From Schauerella fraxinea (GTDB lineage: Bacteria; Pseudomonadota; Gammaproteobacteria; Burkholderiales; Burkholderiaceae_B), in NCBI GenBank assembly GCA_030849965.1, contig JAVDKL010000001.1, positions 2,276,554 to 2,340,553 of the forward strand: DNA of 64,000 nucleotides, read 5' to 3'. The position numbers and the translations under genes are program-made. Of the stretch, positions 44,198-53,600 are shown piece after piece (the first letter of the stretch is position 1; every line of letters begins with the position of its first letter). The notes under the pieces are model-generated. The model saw only the letters and a program-made list of their open reading frames with translations. It had not been told where the DNA came from and did not search any database.

Positions 44198-45339
44198 ACG
44201 CGGCGCTCCTCACGATGCCGCATGATGCGGCGAACCAGGCCGACGATGCCCTGCGGCAGAAACAACGTCACCAATACGAAAATCAATCCCAGGCAGTACA
44301 GCCAGTATTCGGGCAGCACGCTGGTGAACCACGTTTTCAATCCATTGACAGCGCCCGCGCCGATGATGGGGCCGATCAACGTGCCGCGCCCGCCCGTGGC
44401 CACCCAGATCACCATCTCGATCGAGTTTTCGGTCGACATTTCGCCCGGGTTGATGATGCCGACCTGCGGCACATACAGGGCACCCGCAATGCCGCACAGC
44501 ACGGCTGATAACGTCCAGACGAAAAGCTTGAAGCCGAGCGGGTCGTAGCCGATGAAGCGCAGCCGGCTTTCCGAATCGCGTACCGCCGTGAGCACGCGGC
44601 CGAGCTTGGATTGCGTGATGACGCGAGCCAGCACCAGCGCGCCGAACAACACCGCCAGCGTGATCCAGTACAGCCCGGCGCGCGTGCTCGCCGCGGTGAT
44701 GTCGAACCCCAGAATGCGCTTGAAATCGGTGAAGCCGTTGTTGCCCCCGAAGCCCGTATCGTTGCGGAAGAAAAGCAGCATCGCGGCATAGGTGAGCGCC
44801 TGCGTGATGATCGAAAAGTACACGCCCTTGATTCGCGAGCGAAACGCAAAGTAGCCGAAGAGAAACGCCAGCACGCCCGGCACCAACAGCACCAGCAGCC
44901 AGGCGTAAGCGAAGTGATCCGTGCCCCACCAATACCAGGGGTAGGTCTTCCAGTTCAAGAACACCATGAAGTCCGGCAGATCGCTCTGGTAGACGCCATC
45001 GCGCCCGATCGCCCGCATCAAATACATCCCGTGCGCGTAGCCGCCCAGTGCGAAAAACAGACCATGGCCCAGCGACAGAATGCCGGCATAACCCCACACC
45101 AGATCCAGGGCAAGCGCGGCGAGCGCGTAGCACATGAACTTGCCGAGCAAGGCGACGGCATAGCTGGAAATATGCAACGGATGATCGGGTGCGAACACCA
45201 GATTGGCCGTCGGCAGCACGGCCAGGATGGCGACGGCCGCGAGCAACCCGAGCCAGGCTTGCGGAGAGAACAGACTGCGTCGCGTCATCAATGCGGGATG
45301 CAGGCTGGGGGGTGCGGCCAGCGTAGCGGCTTGGTTCAT
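44194..45339 (-). CDS. urtC: Urea ABC transporter permease UrtC
   Basis: The 381-residue permease of the LivM type has about nine helices. DLVWGYAGILSLGHGLFFALGGY (about 78-100) and the EAA-like cytoplasmic loop RDSESRLRFIGYDPLGFKLFVW near residues 254-275 are characteristic of UrtC. It forms the membrane channel with UrtB. Start and stop overlap urtB and urtD by four bases each, showing tight coupling. Confidence 0.95.
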   Translation of the reverse strand: MNQAATLAAPPSLHPALMTRRSLFSPQAWLGLLAAVAILAVLPTANLVFAPDHPLHISSYAVALLGKFMCYALAALALDLVWGYAGILSLGHGLFFALGGYAHGMYLMRAIGRDGVYQSDLPDFMVFLNWKTYPWYWWGTDHFAYAWLLVLLVPGVLAFLFGYFAFRSRIKGVYFSIITQALTYAAMLLFFRNDTGFGGNNGFTDFKRILGFDITAASTRAGLYWITLAVLFGALVLARVITQSKLGRVLTAVRDSESRLRFIGYDPLGFKLFVWTLSAVLCGIAGALYVPQVGIINPGEMSTENSIEMVIWVATGGRGTLIGPIIGAGAVNGLKTWFTSVLPEYWLYCLGLIFVLVTLFLPQGIVGLVRRIMRHREERRV

Positions 45340-46976
45340 TCGACACTCCTGCCACGCGGCGCGAAGAGGCCTTGTGGGCGCTTTTGCACGATCAAGACGA
45401 TCAGCACGAGGATGATGATCTTGGCCAGCACGGCGCCCGCATAAGGTTCCAGAAACTTGTTGACGGTGCCCAGGCCCATGGCGGCGATCACCGTGCCGGC
45501 GAGCTGCCCGACGCCGCCCAGCACCACCACCATGAACGAATCGACGATGTAGCCGCGACCGAGATCCGGGCCCACATTACTCAGCTGCGAAAGCGCGACA
45601 CCCGCCAGGCCGGCGATGCCCGAGCCGAGCCCGAACGCCAGCATATCGATGCGGCCGGTGGGCACCCCGACGCAATCGGCCATGCGGCGATTTTGCGTGA
45701 TGGCACGCACGAAGAGCCCCAGCCGCGTGTGATTGAGCAGCAGCCACACAAGGAAGACCACCAGCGCGGCAAACACGATGATGGCGATGCGGTTGTAGGT
45801 GAGCACGAGACCGCCCAGCACCGTGACGCCACCGGACATCCAGGAGGGATTGCTGACTTCAACGTTTTGCGCGCCGAAGAGTGTGCGCACCCCCTGCATC
45901 AGAATCAGGCTGATGCCCCAGGTGGCCAGCAACGTTTCGAGCGGCCGGCCGTAGAGCCAGCGGATCACCGTGCGCTCCAACGCCATGCCCACCAGCGCGG
46001 TGATCACGAAGGCCAGCGGCAACGCGGCGATCACATACCAGTCGATCCACGCGGGCATCCACTGCCGGAAGAAGGACTGGGTCATGTAGGTGGTGTAGGC
46101 GCCGATCATCAGCAGCTCGCCGTGCGCCATGTTGATGACGCCGATCAGGCCGAACGTGATGGCCAGCCCGATGGCGGCCAGCAACAGCACACTGCCCAGG
46201 CTGATGCCGTAGAACAGATTGCCGCTCCACTCGATCAGCGCCTGGTGCCGATCGATCTGCTTCAAGGCATTGACGGCCGCTTCGCGCACCGACGCATCGG
46301 GCTCAGAAAAGCTGCCATCGGCACGGGGCATCGCCAGCGCGGCGAGCACAGGCCTGAAGGCCGCGCTTTCGGTGTTGCCGAGCAATTCGGCGGCCGTGCG
46401 GCGGCGTGCCGGATCGTCGCTCTGCAACGCCAGATTGGCGCGCGCGATGTCCAGCGCATCGCGCACCGCCGGATGTTGTTCCTTCTCACGTGCGGCATCG
46501 AGCGTGGGCAGGAGCGCCACATCGCTGCCGCTCTGCAACCGCTGGGCGGCTTGCAGACGCACTTGCACGTCGTCGGCAAAAAGACGGGAAGCCGCCAGGG
46601 CGCCCGCGATGGCGCGCCGCAAGCGGTTGTTGATGGTGATGGCCCCCGCATCGGCGGGCATCGCCAAGGTACTGCCGTCGATCGGGTCGAGGGCCGCGCC
46701 ACCGGCACTGCCCGCACCGATCAGCACGCGGCCGACCGGCGTGGCAAACAGCGCGCCGGTATTGAGCGCTTCGAGCACCCGTGCAGCCGCCGGGTCGGGC
46801 AACTGACCCAACGCCGCAATCGCCGCGAGCTTGGCGTCGGTTTCGCTTGCTACAAGCGGCGCCAGCAGGGCTGCGTTCACACCGCCCGGCGCAGCTGCGC
46901 CGGCGGTGTGCGCGAACACGGCAAGCAGCCCGATCGCCAGCCATCGATACCAAACCCGGGTGATTGCCGAATGCAC
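45336..46976 (-). CDS. urtB: Urea ABC transporter permease UrtB
   Basis: This 546-residue protein has an N-terminal signal-like helix (MHSAITRVWYRWLAIGLLAV), an extra-membrane domain of roughly 200 residues rich in Ala and Leu (28-240), and a LivH-like permease of about eight helices (245-540) with INMAHGELLMIGAYTTY. The long N-terminal domain distinguishes UrtB from LivH and usually faces the periplasm, perhaps meeting UrtA. It follows urtA by 18 bp. Confidence 0.94.
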   Translation of the reverse strand: MHSAITRVWYRWLAIGLLAVFAHTAGAAAPGGVNAALLAPLVASETDAKLAAIAALGQLPDPAAARVLEALNTGALFATPVGRVLIGAGSAGGAALDPIDGSTLAMPADAGAITINNRLRRAIAGALAASRLFADDVQVRLQAAQRLQSGSDVALLPTLDAAREKEQHPAVRDALDIARANLALQSDDPARRRTAAELLGNTESAAFRPVLAALAMPRADGSFSEPDASVREAAVNALKQIDRHQALIEWSGNLFYGISLGSVLLLAAIGLAITFGLIGVINMAHGELLMIGAYTTYMTQSFFRQWMPAWIDWYVIAALPLAFVITALVGMALERTVIRWLYGRPLETLLATWGISLILMQGVRTLFGAQNVEVSNPSWMSGGVTVLGGLVLTYNRIAIIVFAALVVFLVWLLLNHTRLGLFVRAITQNRRMADCVGVPTGRIDMLAFGLGSGIAGLAGVALSQLSNVGPDLGRGYIVDSFMVVVLGGVGQLAGTVIAAMGLGTVNKFLEPYAGAVLAKIIILVLIVLIVQKRPQGLFAPRGRSVE

Positions 46977-46994
46977 GATTGCGCTCCTGTCGCG

Positions 46995-48248
46995 TCAGAG
47001 ACCTTGCTTGCCTTCGTTACCCGCGATATACGGGCTCCAGGGTTGCGCGCGGATCGGACCCTTGCTCTTCCACACCACGTCGAACTGACCATTGGCATTG
47101 ATTTCGCCGATGAACACGGGCTTGTGCAGGTGGTGATTGGTCTTGTCCATTTCGATGGTGAAACCGTCGGGCGCGGCAAACGTCTGACCGCCCATGGCCG
47201 CGATCACCTTGTCCACGTCGGTCGACTTCGCCTTCTCGACGGCCTGCTTCCACATATGCATGCCGACGTACGTCGCTTCCATCGGATCGTTGGTCACGAC
47301 CGTATTCGCGTTCGGCAGACCCTTGGCCTTCGCATAGGCCTTCCACTTGTCGATGAACGCCGTATTGACGGGATTGTTGATCGACTGGAAGTAGTTCCAG
47401 GCAGCCAGGTGGCCCACCAGCGGTTTGGTATCCACACCGCGCAGTTCTTCCTCGCCCACCGAGAACGCTACCACCGGCACGTCGGTCGCCTTCAGTCCGG
47501 CGTTACCCAATTCCTTGTAGAACGGCACGTTCGAATCGCCGTTGATCGTGGAGATCACGGCGGTGCGCCCACCCGTGGAGAAGCGCTTGATGTTGGCCAC
47601 GATGGTTTGATAATCGGCATGACCGAACGGGGTATACACCTCGTCGATGTCGCTGTCCTTCACGCCTTTCGAATGCAGGAAGGCGCGCAGGATTTTGTTT
47701 GTGGTGCGCGGATAGACGTAGTCGGTGCCCAGCAGCACGAACCGCTTGGCGCCGCCGCCATCTTCGCTCATCAGGTACTCGACGGCCGGGATGGCTTGCT
47801 GGTTGGGCGCGGCACCGGTGTAGAACACATTTTTTTCAAGCTCTTCGCCTTCGTATTGCACCGGATAGAACAGCAGACTGTTCAGTTCCTTGAATACCGG
47901 CAGCACCGATTTGCGCGACACCGAGGTCCAGCAGCCGAACACCACCGACACCTTGTCCTGCGCGATCAGTTGGCGGGCTTTCTCGGCGAACAGCGGCCAG
48001 TTCGACGCCGGGTCGACGATGACGGCTTCGAGCTTCTTGCCCATCACGCCGCCGTTGGCATTGATCTCGTCGATCGTCATGAGCGCCACGTCTTTGAGCG
48101 ACGTTTCGGAAATAGCCATGGTGCCCGACAGGGAATGCAGAATGCCGACCTTGATCGTGTCTTCAGCTGCCATCAATTGCGGCATCCAACCCGACATGGC
48201 CAACAGGCTCGCGGCGGTCAGTTGTTTAAGAACAAGTCTGCGCTTCAT
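46995..48248 (-). CDS. urtA: Urea ABC transporter substrate-binding protein UrtA
   Basis: The 417-residue periplasmic protein starts MKRRLVLKQLTAASLLAMSG, a signal with a twin-arginine-like RR and cleavage near LMAAEDT. The mature part, starting DTIKVGILHSLSGTMAISE, is a type I periplasmic-binding fold of the LivJ/AmiC class; NANGGVMGKKLEAVIVDPAS is a UrtA signature. It captures urea for UrtBC. The first gene of the operon, it has AAGGATT upstream and a sigma-54 promoter about 113 bp before the ATG. Confidence 0.95.
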   Translation of the reverse strand: MKRRLVLKQLTAASLLAMSGWMPQLMAAEDTIKVGILHSLSGTMAISETSLKDVALMTIDEINANGGVMGKKLEAVIVDPASNWPLFAEKARQLIAQDKVSVVFGCWTSVSRKSVLPVFKELNSLLFYPVQYEGEELEKNVFYTGAAPNQQAIPAVEYLMSEDGGGAKRFVLLGTDYVYPRTTNKILRAFLHSKGVKDSDIDEVYTPFGHADYQTIVANIKRFSTGGRTAVISTINGDSNVPFYKELGNAGLKATDVPVVAFSVGEEELRGVDTKPLVGHLAAWNYFQSINNPVNTAFIDKWKAYAKAKGLPNANTVVTNDPMEATYVGMHMWKQAVEKAKSTDVDKVIAAMGGQTFAAPDGFTIEMDKTNHHLHKPVFIGEINANGQFDVVWKSKGPIRAQPWSPYIAGNEGKQGL

Positions 48249-48356
48249 GGTGAATCCTTCGAAGAAAGGGCCGGCGCGGCCGGCATGATGGTCTGAACAA
48301 CCTGGACGCCTGCGAGTAAGACGGCTTGCGGCCTGGCCTCATCGCGTGATGGGACT

Positions 48357-48376
48357 CAAAGCAAAATGAATGCCAA
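48357..48376 (-). promoter_or_regulatory. Sigma-54 promoter of urtABCDE
   Basis: Read on the minus strand, TTGGCA-TTCATT-TTGC fits the RpoN consensus core with GG-N10-GC spacing. It lies about 113 bp upstream of the urtA ATG, giving a leader of about 100 bases. With the opposite element at 48623 and the NtrC-like dyad between, this 429-bp gap (48249-48677) is a divergent nitrogen-control region; I see nothing else coding in it. Confidence 0.7.
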
Positions 48377-48474
48377 CTTTTCGCAATTCATGACCTCGCA
48401 CGCGCGTACTTAAGGGAAGGTCGTGCCGCCCATGCGGCCTGGCATCGATCGGCTAAATCGAAGCGATCGAAGAC

Positions 48475-48491
48475 AGCACCAACACGGTGCG
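48475..48491. promoter_or_regulatory. NtrC-like dyad between urt and urea-carboxylase operons
   Basis: GCACC-AACAC-GGTGC is a perfect 5-bp dyad with the NtrC spacing, differing from the full consensus TGCACC-N5-GGTGCA only at the outermost pair. It is roughly 110 bp from the urt and 140 bp from the allophanate-hydrolase sigma-54 element, so one enhancer could serve both. Confidence 0.65.
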
Positions 48492-48622
48492 ATAAGCGAT
48501 CTATTTCGGTGCGCATGTCCGAAATCGTGCCGTACGCGTTAACCCTGAAACCGGCCAACAATCGTCACCCATTGCCCGGAAAGCATTGATACACGCGGCT
48601 TGCAGCGTATGGGCATGAAAAG

Positions 48623-48640
48623 TTGGCATACGTATTGCTT
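48623..48640 (+). promoter_or_regulatory. Sigma-54 promoter of the allophanate hydrolase/urea carboxylase operon
   Basis: TTGGCA-TACGTA-TTGCTT has the RpoN core with GG at 48625-48626, GC at 48637-48638 and ten bases between. Transcription would begin near 48650, about 28 bases before the ATG of the hydrolase gene. Confidence 0.72.
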
Positions 48641-48677
48641 GAGTACGCGGACATGTATACCAACGAGGATTTCTCTC

Positions 48678-50591
48678 ATGCCCGTCTCCGTTTCTCCGCT
48701 GCCGACCCTCGGCTGGACGATTGCCGATTGGCAGCGCGCCTACCGTGAGGATGATGCCGACCCGCATGCGTTGCTCTCGCCGTTGATCGCAGCGAGCGTG
48801 GGCGACAACGCCTGGATCGCGCCGCTCGATGAGACACACCTGGCGCGGCAACTCGACAACCTCGCCGCGCGCCGTGAGGCTTGCGCAAGCCTCACGGCGC
48901 TGCCTCTCTACGGCGTGCCCTTCGCGATCAAAGACAACATCGATGCCGACGGTTGGCCCACGACAGCGGGCTGCCCGGCATTTGCGTACGCGCCTGTTGC
49001 CGACGCCACAGCCGTGGCCCGCTTGATTTCGGCCGGCGCCATCCTCGTGGGCAAAACCAATCTCGATCAGTTCGCGACCGGCCTGGTCGGCACGCGCTCG
49101 CCGCATGGCGCCGTGGCCAACAGCTTCGATCCGCGCTACATCAGCGGCGGCTCGAGCTCGGGATCGGCGTCGGTAGTGGCGCGCGGCCTGGTGCCCTTTT
49201 CGTTCGGCACCGATACCGCCGGCTCCGGCCGCGTGCCTGCCGGCTTCAACAACATCGTGGGCTTGAAGCCCACCAAGGGCTGGTTGAGCACACAAGGTGT
49301 GGTGCCGGCGTGCCGCACGCAGGATGTGGTGTCGATCTTCAGTCTCACTGTGGATGACGCCAGCCTGGTGGCCGCCATTGCCGGCGGCTACGATGGCGCG
49401 GACCCCTATTCGCGCCGAGCACCGGCATCGGATTGCGCACCGCGCGCCTGGCCGCAACAGCCTGTGCTGGCGGTGCCGGACACGTTGGAATTCTTTGGCG
49501 ACGAGGTCGCGCGTGCTGCGTTCGATCAAGCGCTTGAGCAACTGCAAGCAATGGGCGTGACGTTGCGCCGCATCGACTTCGCCCCGTTTCGCGAACTGGC
49601 CGAGTTGCTCTATCAAGGCCCGTGGGTGGCCGAACGGTTTGCCGCCGTCGAAGCCCTCTGGCGCCGCGATCCCGACAGCATCAATCCCGTGGTGCGCAGC
49701 ATCGTCGAGCAAGCCGCGCGCTATGACGCCACCGCCACGTTCAACGCCGAATACAAGCGGGCGGCGCTAACCCGGCTCATCCAGGATGCGCTCGCCGAGG
49801 TCGACGGCATGGTCGTGCCCACGTCGCCATCGATCTACACCATTGCCGAACTCGATGCCGATCCCATCACGCTCAATTCGCGTCTTGGGGTGTATACCAA
49901 CTTCGCCAACCTGGCAGACTTGTCGGCCCTGGCATTGCCAGCCGGGATGCGCACCGACGGCCTGCCGGTCGGCATCACCCTGATCGGCCCGGCGTGGGGC
50001 GACCACGCGCTCGCTGCGTTCGGTAAACAGTGGCTGGCGAAGCAACAACTGCCGCTGGGCGCGACGCAACGACCGTTCGTGCAAGCGCAGGCACCTGCCG
50101 GCATTGTCGACGACGCAGCCTTGGCCTCATCCGCGTCTGGCGCCGCATCGGCATCGGCGCCTGCCGGCATTGGCGCAGCAGTACCGGATGCCGCCGTCAT
50201 CCGCGTGGCCGTCGTCGGCGCTCACCTGCGCGGCATGCCACTCAATCATCAGCTCACGTCGCGCGATGGCGTCTTCGTCGAAGCAACGACCACCGCCGAC
50301 ACCTATCGCCTCTATGCGCTCGCCAACACCACGCCGCCCAAGCCGGGTCTGGTGCGCGGGCGCCAAGGTGCCGCGATCGCCGTCGAGTTGTGGGACGTGC
50401 CCGCCGCACGCTTCGGCGAATTCGTGGCCGAAATCCCAGCACCGTTGGGCATCGGCACCTTGATGCTTGCCGATGGCCGCAGCGTGAAGGGATTCATTTG
50501 CGAACCGTGCGCGCTCGACGATGCGCGCGAGATCACGTCGTTCGGCGGCTGGCGCGCCTACATCGCCAGCCTGCAGACCGCCGTTCAATAA
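48678..50591 (+). CDS. atzF: Allophanate hydrolase
   Basis: This 637-residue enzyme hydrolyses allophanate (made by urea carboxylase) to two ammonia and CO2. The amidase domain (about 1-460) has the Ser-cisSer-Lys triad: K85 in FAIKDNID, the serines of GGSSSG (157-162) and nucleophile S183 in DTAGSGRVPA. A separate C-terminal domain (about 512-635), needed for full conversion in this family, is joined by an unusual Ala/Ser/Gly linker (about 470-510) in which APAGI occurs twice. ATG at 48678 was chosen behind ACGAGGA; upstream frame extension runs through the promoter. Confidence 0.95.
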   Translation: MPVSVSPLPTLGWTIADWQRAYREDDADPHALLSPLIAASVGDNAWIAPLDETHLARQLDNLAARREACASLTALPLYGVPFAIKDNIDADGWPTTAGCPAFAYAPVADATAVARLISAGAILVGKTNLDQFATGLVGTRSPHGAVANSFDPRYISGGSSSGSASVVARGLVPFSFGTDTAGSGRVPAGFNNIVGLKPTKGWLSTQGVVPACRTQDVVSIFSLTVDDASLVAAIAGGYDGADPYSRRAPASDCAPRAWPQQPVLAVPDTLEFFGDEVARAAFDQALEQLQAMGVTLRRIDFAPFRELAELLYQGPWVAERFAAVEALWRRDPDSINPVVRSIVEQAARYDATATFNAEYKRAALTRLIQDALAEVDGMVVPTSPSIYTIAELDADPITLNSRLGVYTNFANLADLSALALPAGMRTDGLPVGITLIGPAWGDHALAAFGKQWLAKQQLPLGATQRPFVQAQAPAGIVDDAALASSASGAASASAPAGIGAAVPDAAVIRVAVVGAHLRGMPLNHQLTSRDGVFVEATTTADTYRLYALANTTPPKPGLVRGRQGAAIAVELWDVPAARFGEFVAEIPAPLGIGTLMLADGRSVKGFICEPCALDDAREITSFGGWRAYIASLQTAVQ

Positions 50592-50606
50592 CCCGGAGCC
50601 GAAAAC

Positions 50607-53600
50607 GTGTTCGATACCGTCCTCATTGCCAATCGCGGCGAAATCGCCGTTCGCACCATCCGCACCCTGAAGCGTCTGGGTATTCGCAGCGTCGCCGTCT
50701 ATTCCGATCCCGACCGCAATGCCGCGCACGTGCGTGAAGCAGATCAGGCCATCGCACTCGGTGGCGAAAAAGCGGCCGACAGCTACCTGCGCATCGATCT
50801 GATTCTGCAGGCGGCACGCGATAGCGGCGCGCAAGCCATCTATCCCGGCTACGGCTTTCTGTCTGAGAGCGCCGAGTTTGCCGAAGCGTGCGAAGCGGCC
50901 GGTATTGCCTTCATGGGACCCACGCCGCATCAGATTCGCGAGTTCGGCTTGAAGCACCGCGCGCGCGAGTTGGCAGCGGCCGCCGAGGTGCCGATGACAC
51001 CCGGCACAGGGCTGCTCACCGGTATCGACGATGCACTCGCGCAAGCCGACACCATCGGCTATCCCGTCATGCTCAAGAGCACCGCAGGCGGCGGTGGGAT
51101 CGGCCTGTCGCGCTGCGACGATGCGGCCTCGCTCGCCGCCGCCTTCGACGGCGTGCAGCGCATGGGCGCCACGTTCTTTCGCGACAGCGGTGCGTTTCTC
51201 GAGCGCTACGTCGATCATGCGCGGCACGTTGAAGTGCAGATCTTCGGCGACGGCGCCGGACGTGTGGTGGCGCTGGGCGAACGCGATTGCTCGGTGCAGC
51301 GGCGCAATCAGAAAGTCATCGAAGAAACGCCGGCCCCCAACCTGCCGGCGGCGACGCGCGCAGCCTTGCATCGCGCGGCCGTGCAACTGGGCGAATCGGT
51401 GTCGTACCGGTCGGCGGGCACGGTGGAATTCATCTACGACGGCGCGCGCGATGCCTTCTATTTTCTCGAAGTGAACACGCGCCTGCAGGTCGAGCATCCG
51501 GTCACCGAAGCCGTCACCGGACTCGATCTGATCGAATGCATGTTGCGCGTGGCGGCGGGCGATCCGCTCGATTGGGACGCCCTTTCCGCCGCTCCGCGGG
51601 GCGCGGCGATCGAGGTGCGCTTGTACGCCGAGGATCCGATCAAGCAGTTTCAACCGTCGCCCGGCGTGCTCACCGATGTGTACTTTCCGGATGACGTACG
51701 CGTGGACGGCTGGATCGCCACCGGCACGGATGTGCCGGCGTTTTACGATCCCATGCTGGCCAAGCTCATCGTGCACGGCGCCACGCGCGACGAGGCGCTC
51801 GACCGGTTGGCACGCGCGCTGGACGAGACGCGTCTGGCCGGCATCGCCACCAACCTCGATTACCTGCGGCAGATCATCGGCAGCCCGCGCTTTCGCGCCG
51901 CCGAGCTTTCCACGCGATTTCTGGAATCGTTCACGTACGCACCCTCGGCGATCGAAGTACTCGAGGCCGGCACCTATACGAGCGTGCAGGATTATCCCGG
52001 CCGGCTGGGCTACTGGCATATCGGCGTGCCGCCGTCGGGACCGATGGACGACTACGCGTTTCGGCTCGCCAACCGCATCGTCGGCAATCCGGCGGACGCG
52101 GCCGGGCTGGAGACCACGCTGATCGGCCCCACACTCAAGTTTCACTGCGACACACTGATCGCCTTGACCGGCGCGGTAAGCGACGCCCGGCTCGACGACG
52201 CACCCATTGCGATGTGGACACCGGTCGCCGTGCGGGCCGGGCAGGTGCTGAAATTCGGCCGGGCCACTACCGGCTGCCGCAGCTATCTGGCTGTGCGTCA
52301 GGGACTGGACGTGCCTATCTATCTCGGCAGCCGCGCCACCTTTGCGCTCGGGCAGTTTGGCGGCCACGCCGGCCGGACGCTGCGGGTGGGCGACATGCTG
52401 GCGGTAGCGGACCCCACGCGCGCCGCCTCGCAGATGGCCGCGCCCACGGCCGAACCCGCCGCCGCGCCGGCAGCACTTGTGCCCACCTATGGCGACCGTT
52501 GGGAGATCGGTGTGCTGTATGGCCCGCACGGCGCGCCCGACTTTTTTACCGACGCGGCGATCGACGATTTCTTCGATACCGATTACGAAGTGCACTACAA
52601 CTCCAACCGCCTGGGCGTGCGCCTGCTTGGCCCCAAGCCCACCTGGGCGCGTGAAGACGGCGGCGAAGCCGGCCTGCATCCGTCGAATATCCACGATTGC
52701 GAATACGCCATCGGGAGCATCAACTTCACGGGCGATAGCCCCGTGATCCTCACCCGCGACGGCCCCAGCCTGGGTGGCTTCGTCTGCCCAGCCACGATCG
52801 TGCGCGCCGAATTGTGGAAAGTGGGCCAGGTGAAACCCGGCGATCGCATCCGTTTCAAACGCGTCGATTACGCTGCGGCTGTGGCGCTCGAAGCCGAACA
52901 GGATGCAAGCATCGCCGCGTTCTCGGCGCCCACGCCGGCCGTGGCGCACGCACTGGCGCTTGCCGACGATGCCGCAGCCGAGGTGCTTGCCACGGCCGCC
53001 GCAGCGCTCGAGGCCACTGCACCGGCCACGCGCGATGCTGCCCTGCCCGTCTCCGACACGATCGTGGCCTCGCGACCCGCGCGCGACGGTGTGCCGTCGG
53101 TGTCGTATCGGCAGGCCGGCGATGGCTATCTGTTGGTCGAGTACGGCGAGAACATCCTCGATCTGGCGTTGCGCATGCGCATTCATCTGCTGATGACCGC
53201 CGTGGATGCCGCCGCCATCGATGGCGTGCTCGAGCTCTCGCCCGGCGTGCGCTCGGTGCAGATCCGCTACAACAGCCAAGTCATCGCGCAAGGCGCATTG
53301 GTGGCACAACTGCTGGCGCTGGAGACGGGTCTGGCCGACGTCGCCACGCTCACCCTGCCCACGCGCGTGGTGTACCTGCCCATGGCCTTCGAAGACTCGG
53401 CCACGTTGGGCGCCGTGCAGCGCTATCAGGAAACCGTGCGCGCCAGCGCGCCCTGGCTGCCCAACAACGTCGATTTCATTCAACGCATCAACGGCCTGGC
53501 CGATCGCGCCGAGGTTGAACGCATTGTGTTCGACGCGAGCTATCTGATCATGGGCCTGGGCGACGTCTACCTCGGCGCGCCGTGCGCCGTGCCCATCGAC

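Noticed and set aside
45372-48296. Plus-strand open frame of about 970 codons
   Set aside because: Antisense to urtB and urtA, which carry clear family signatures.
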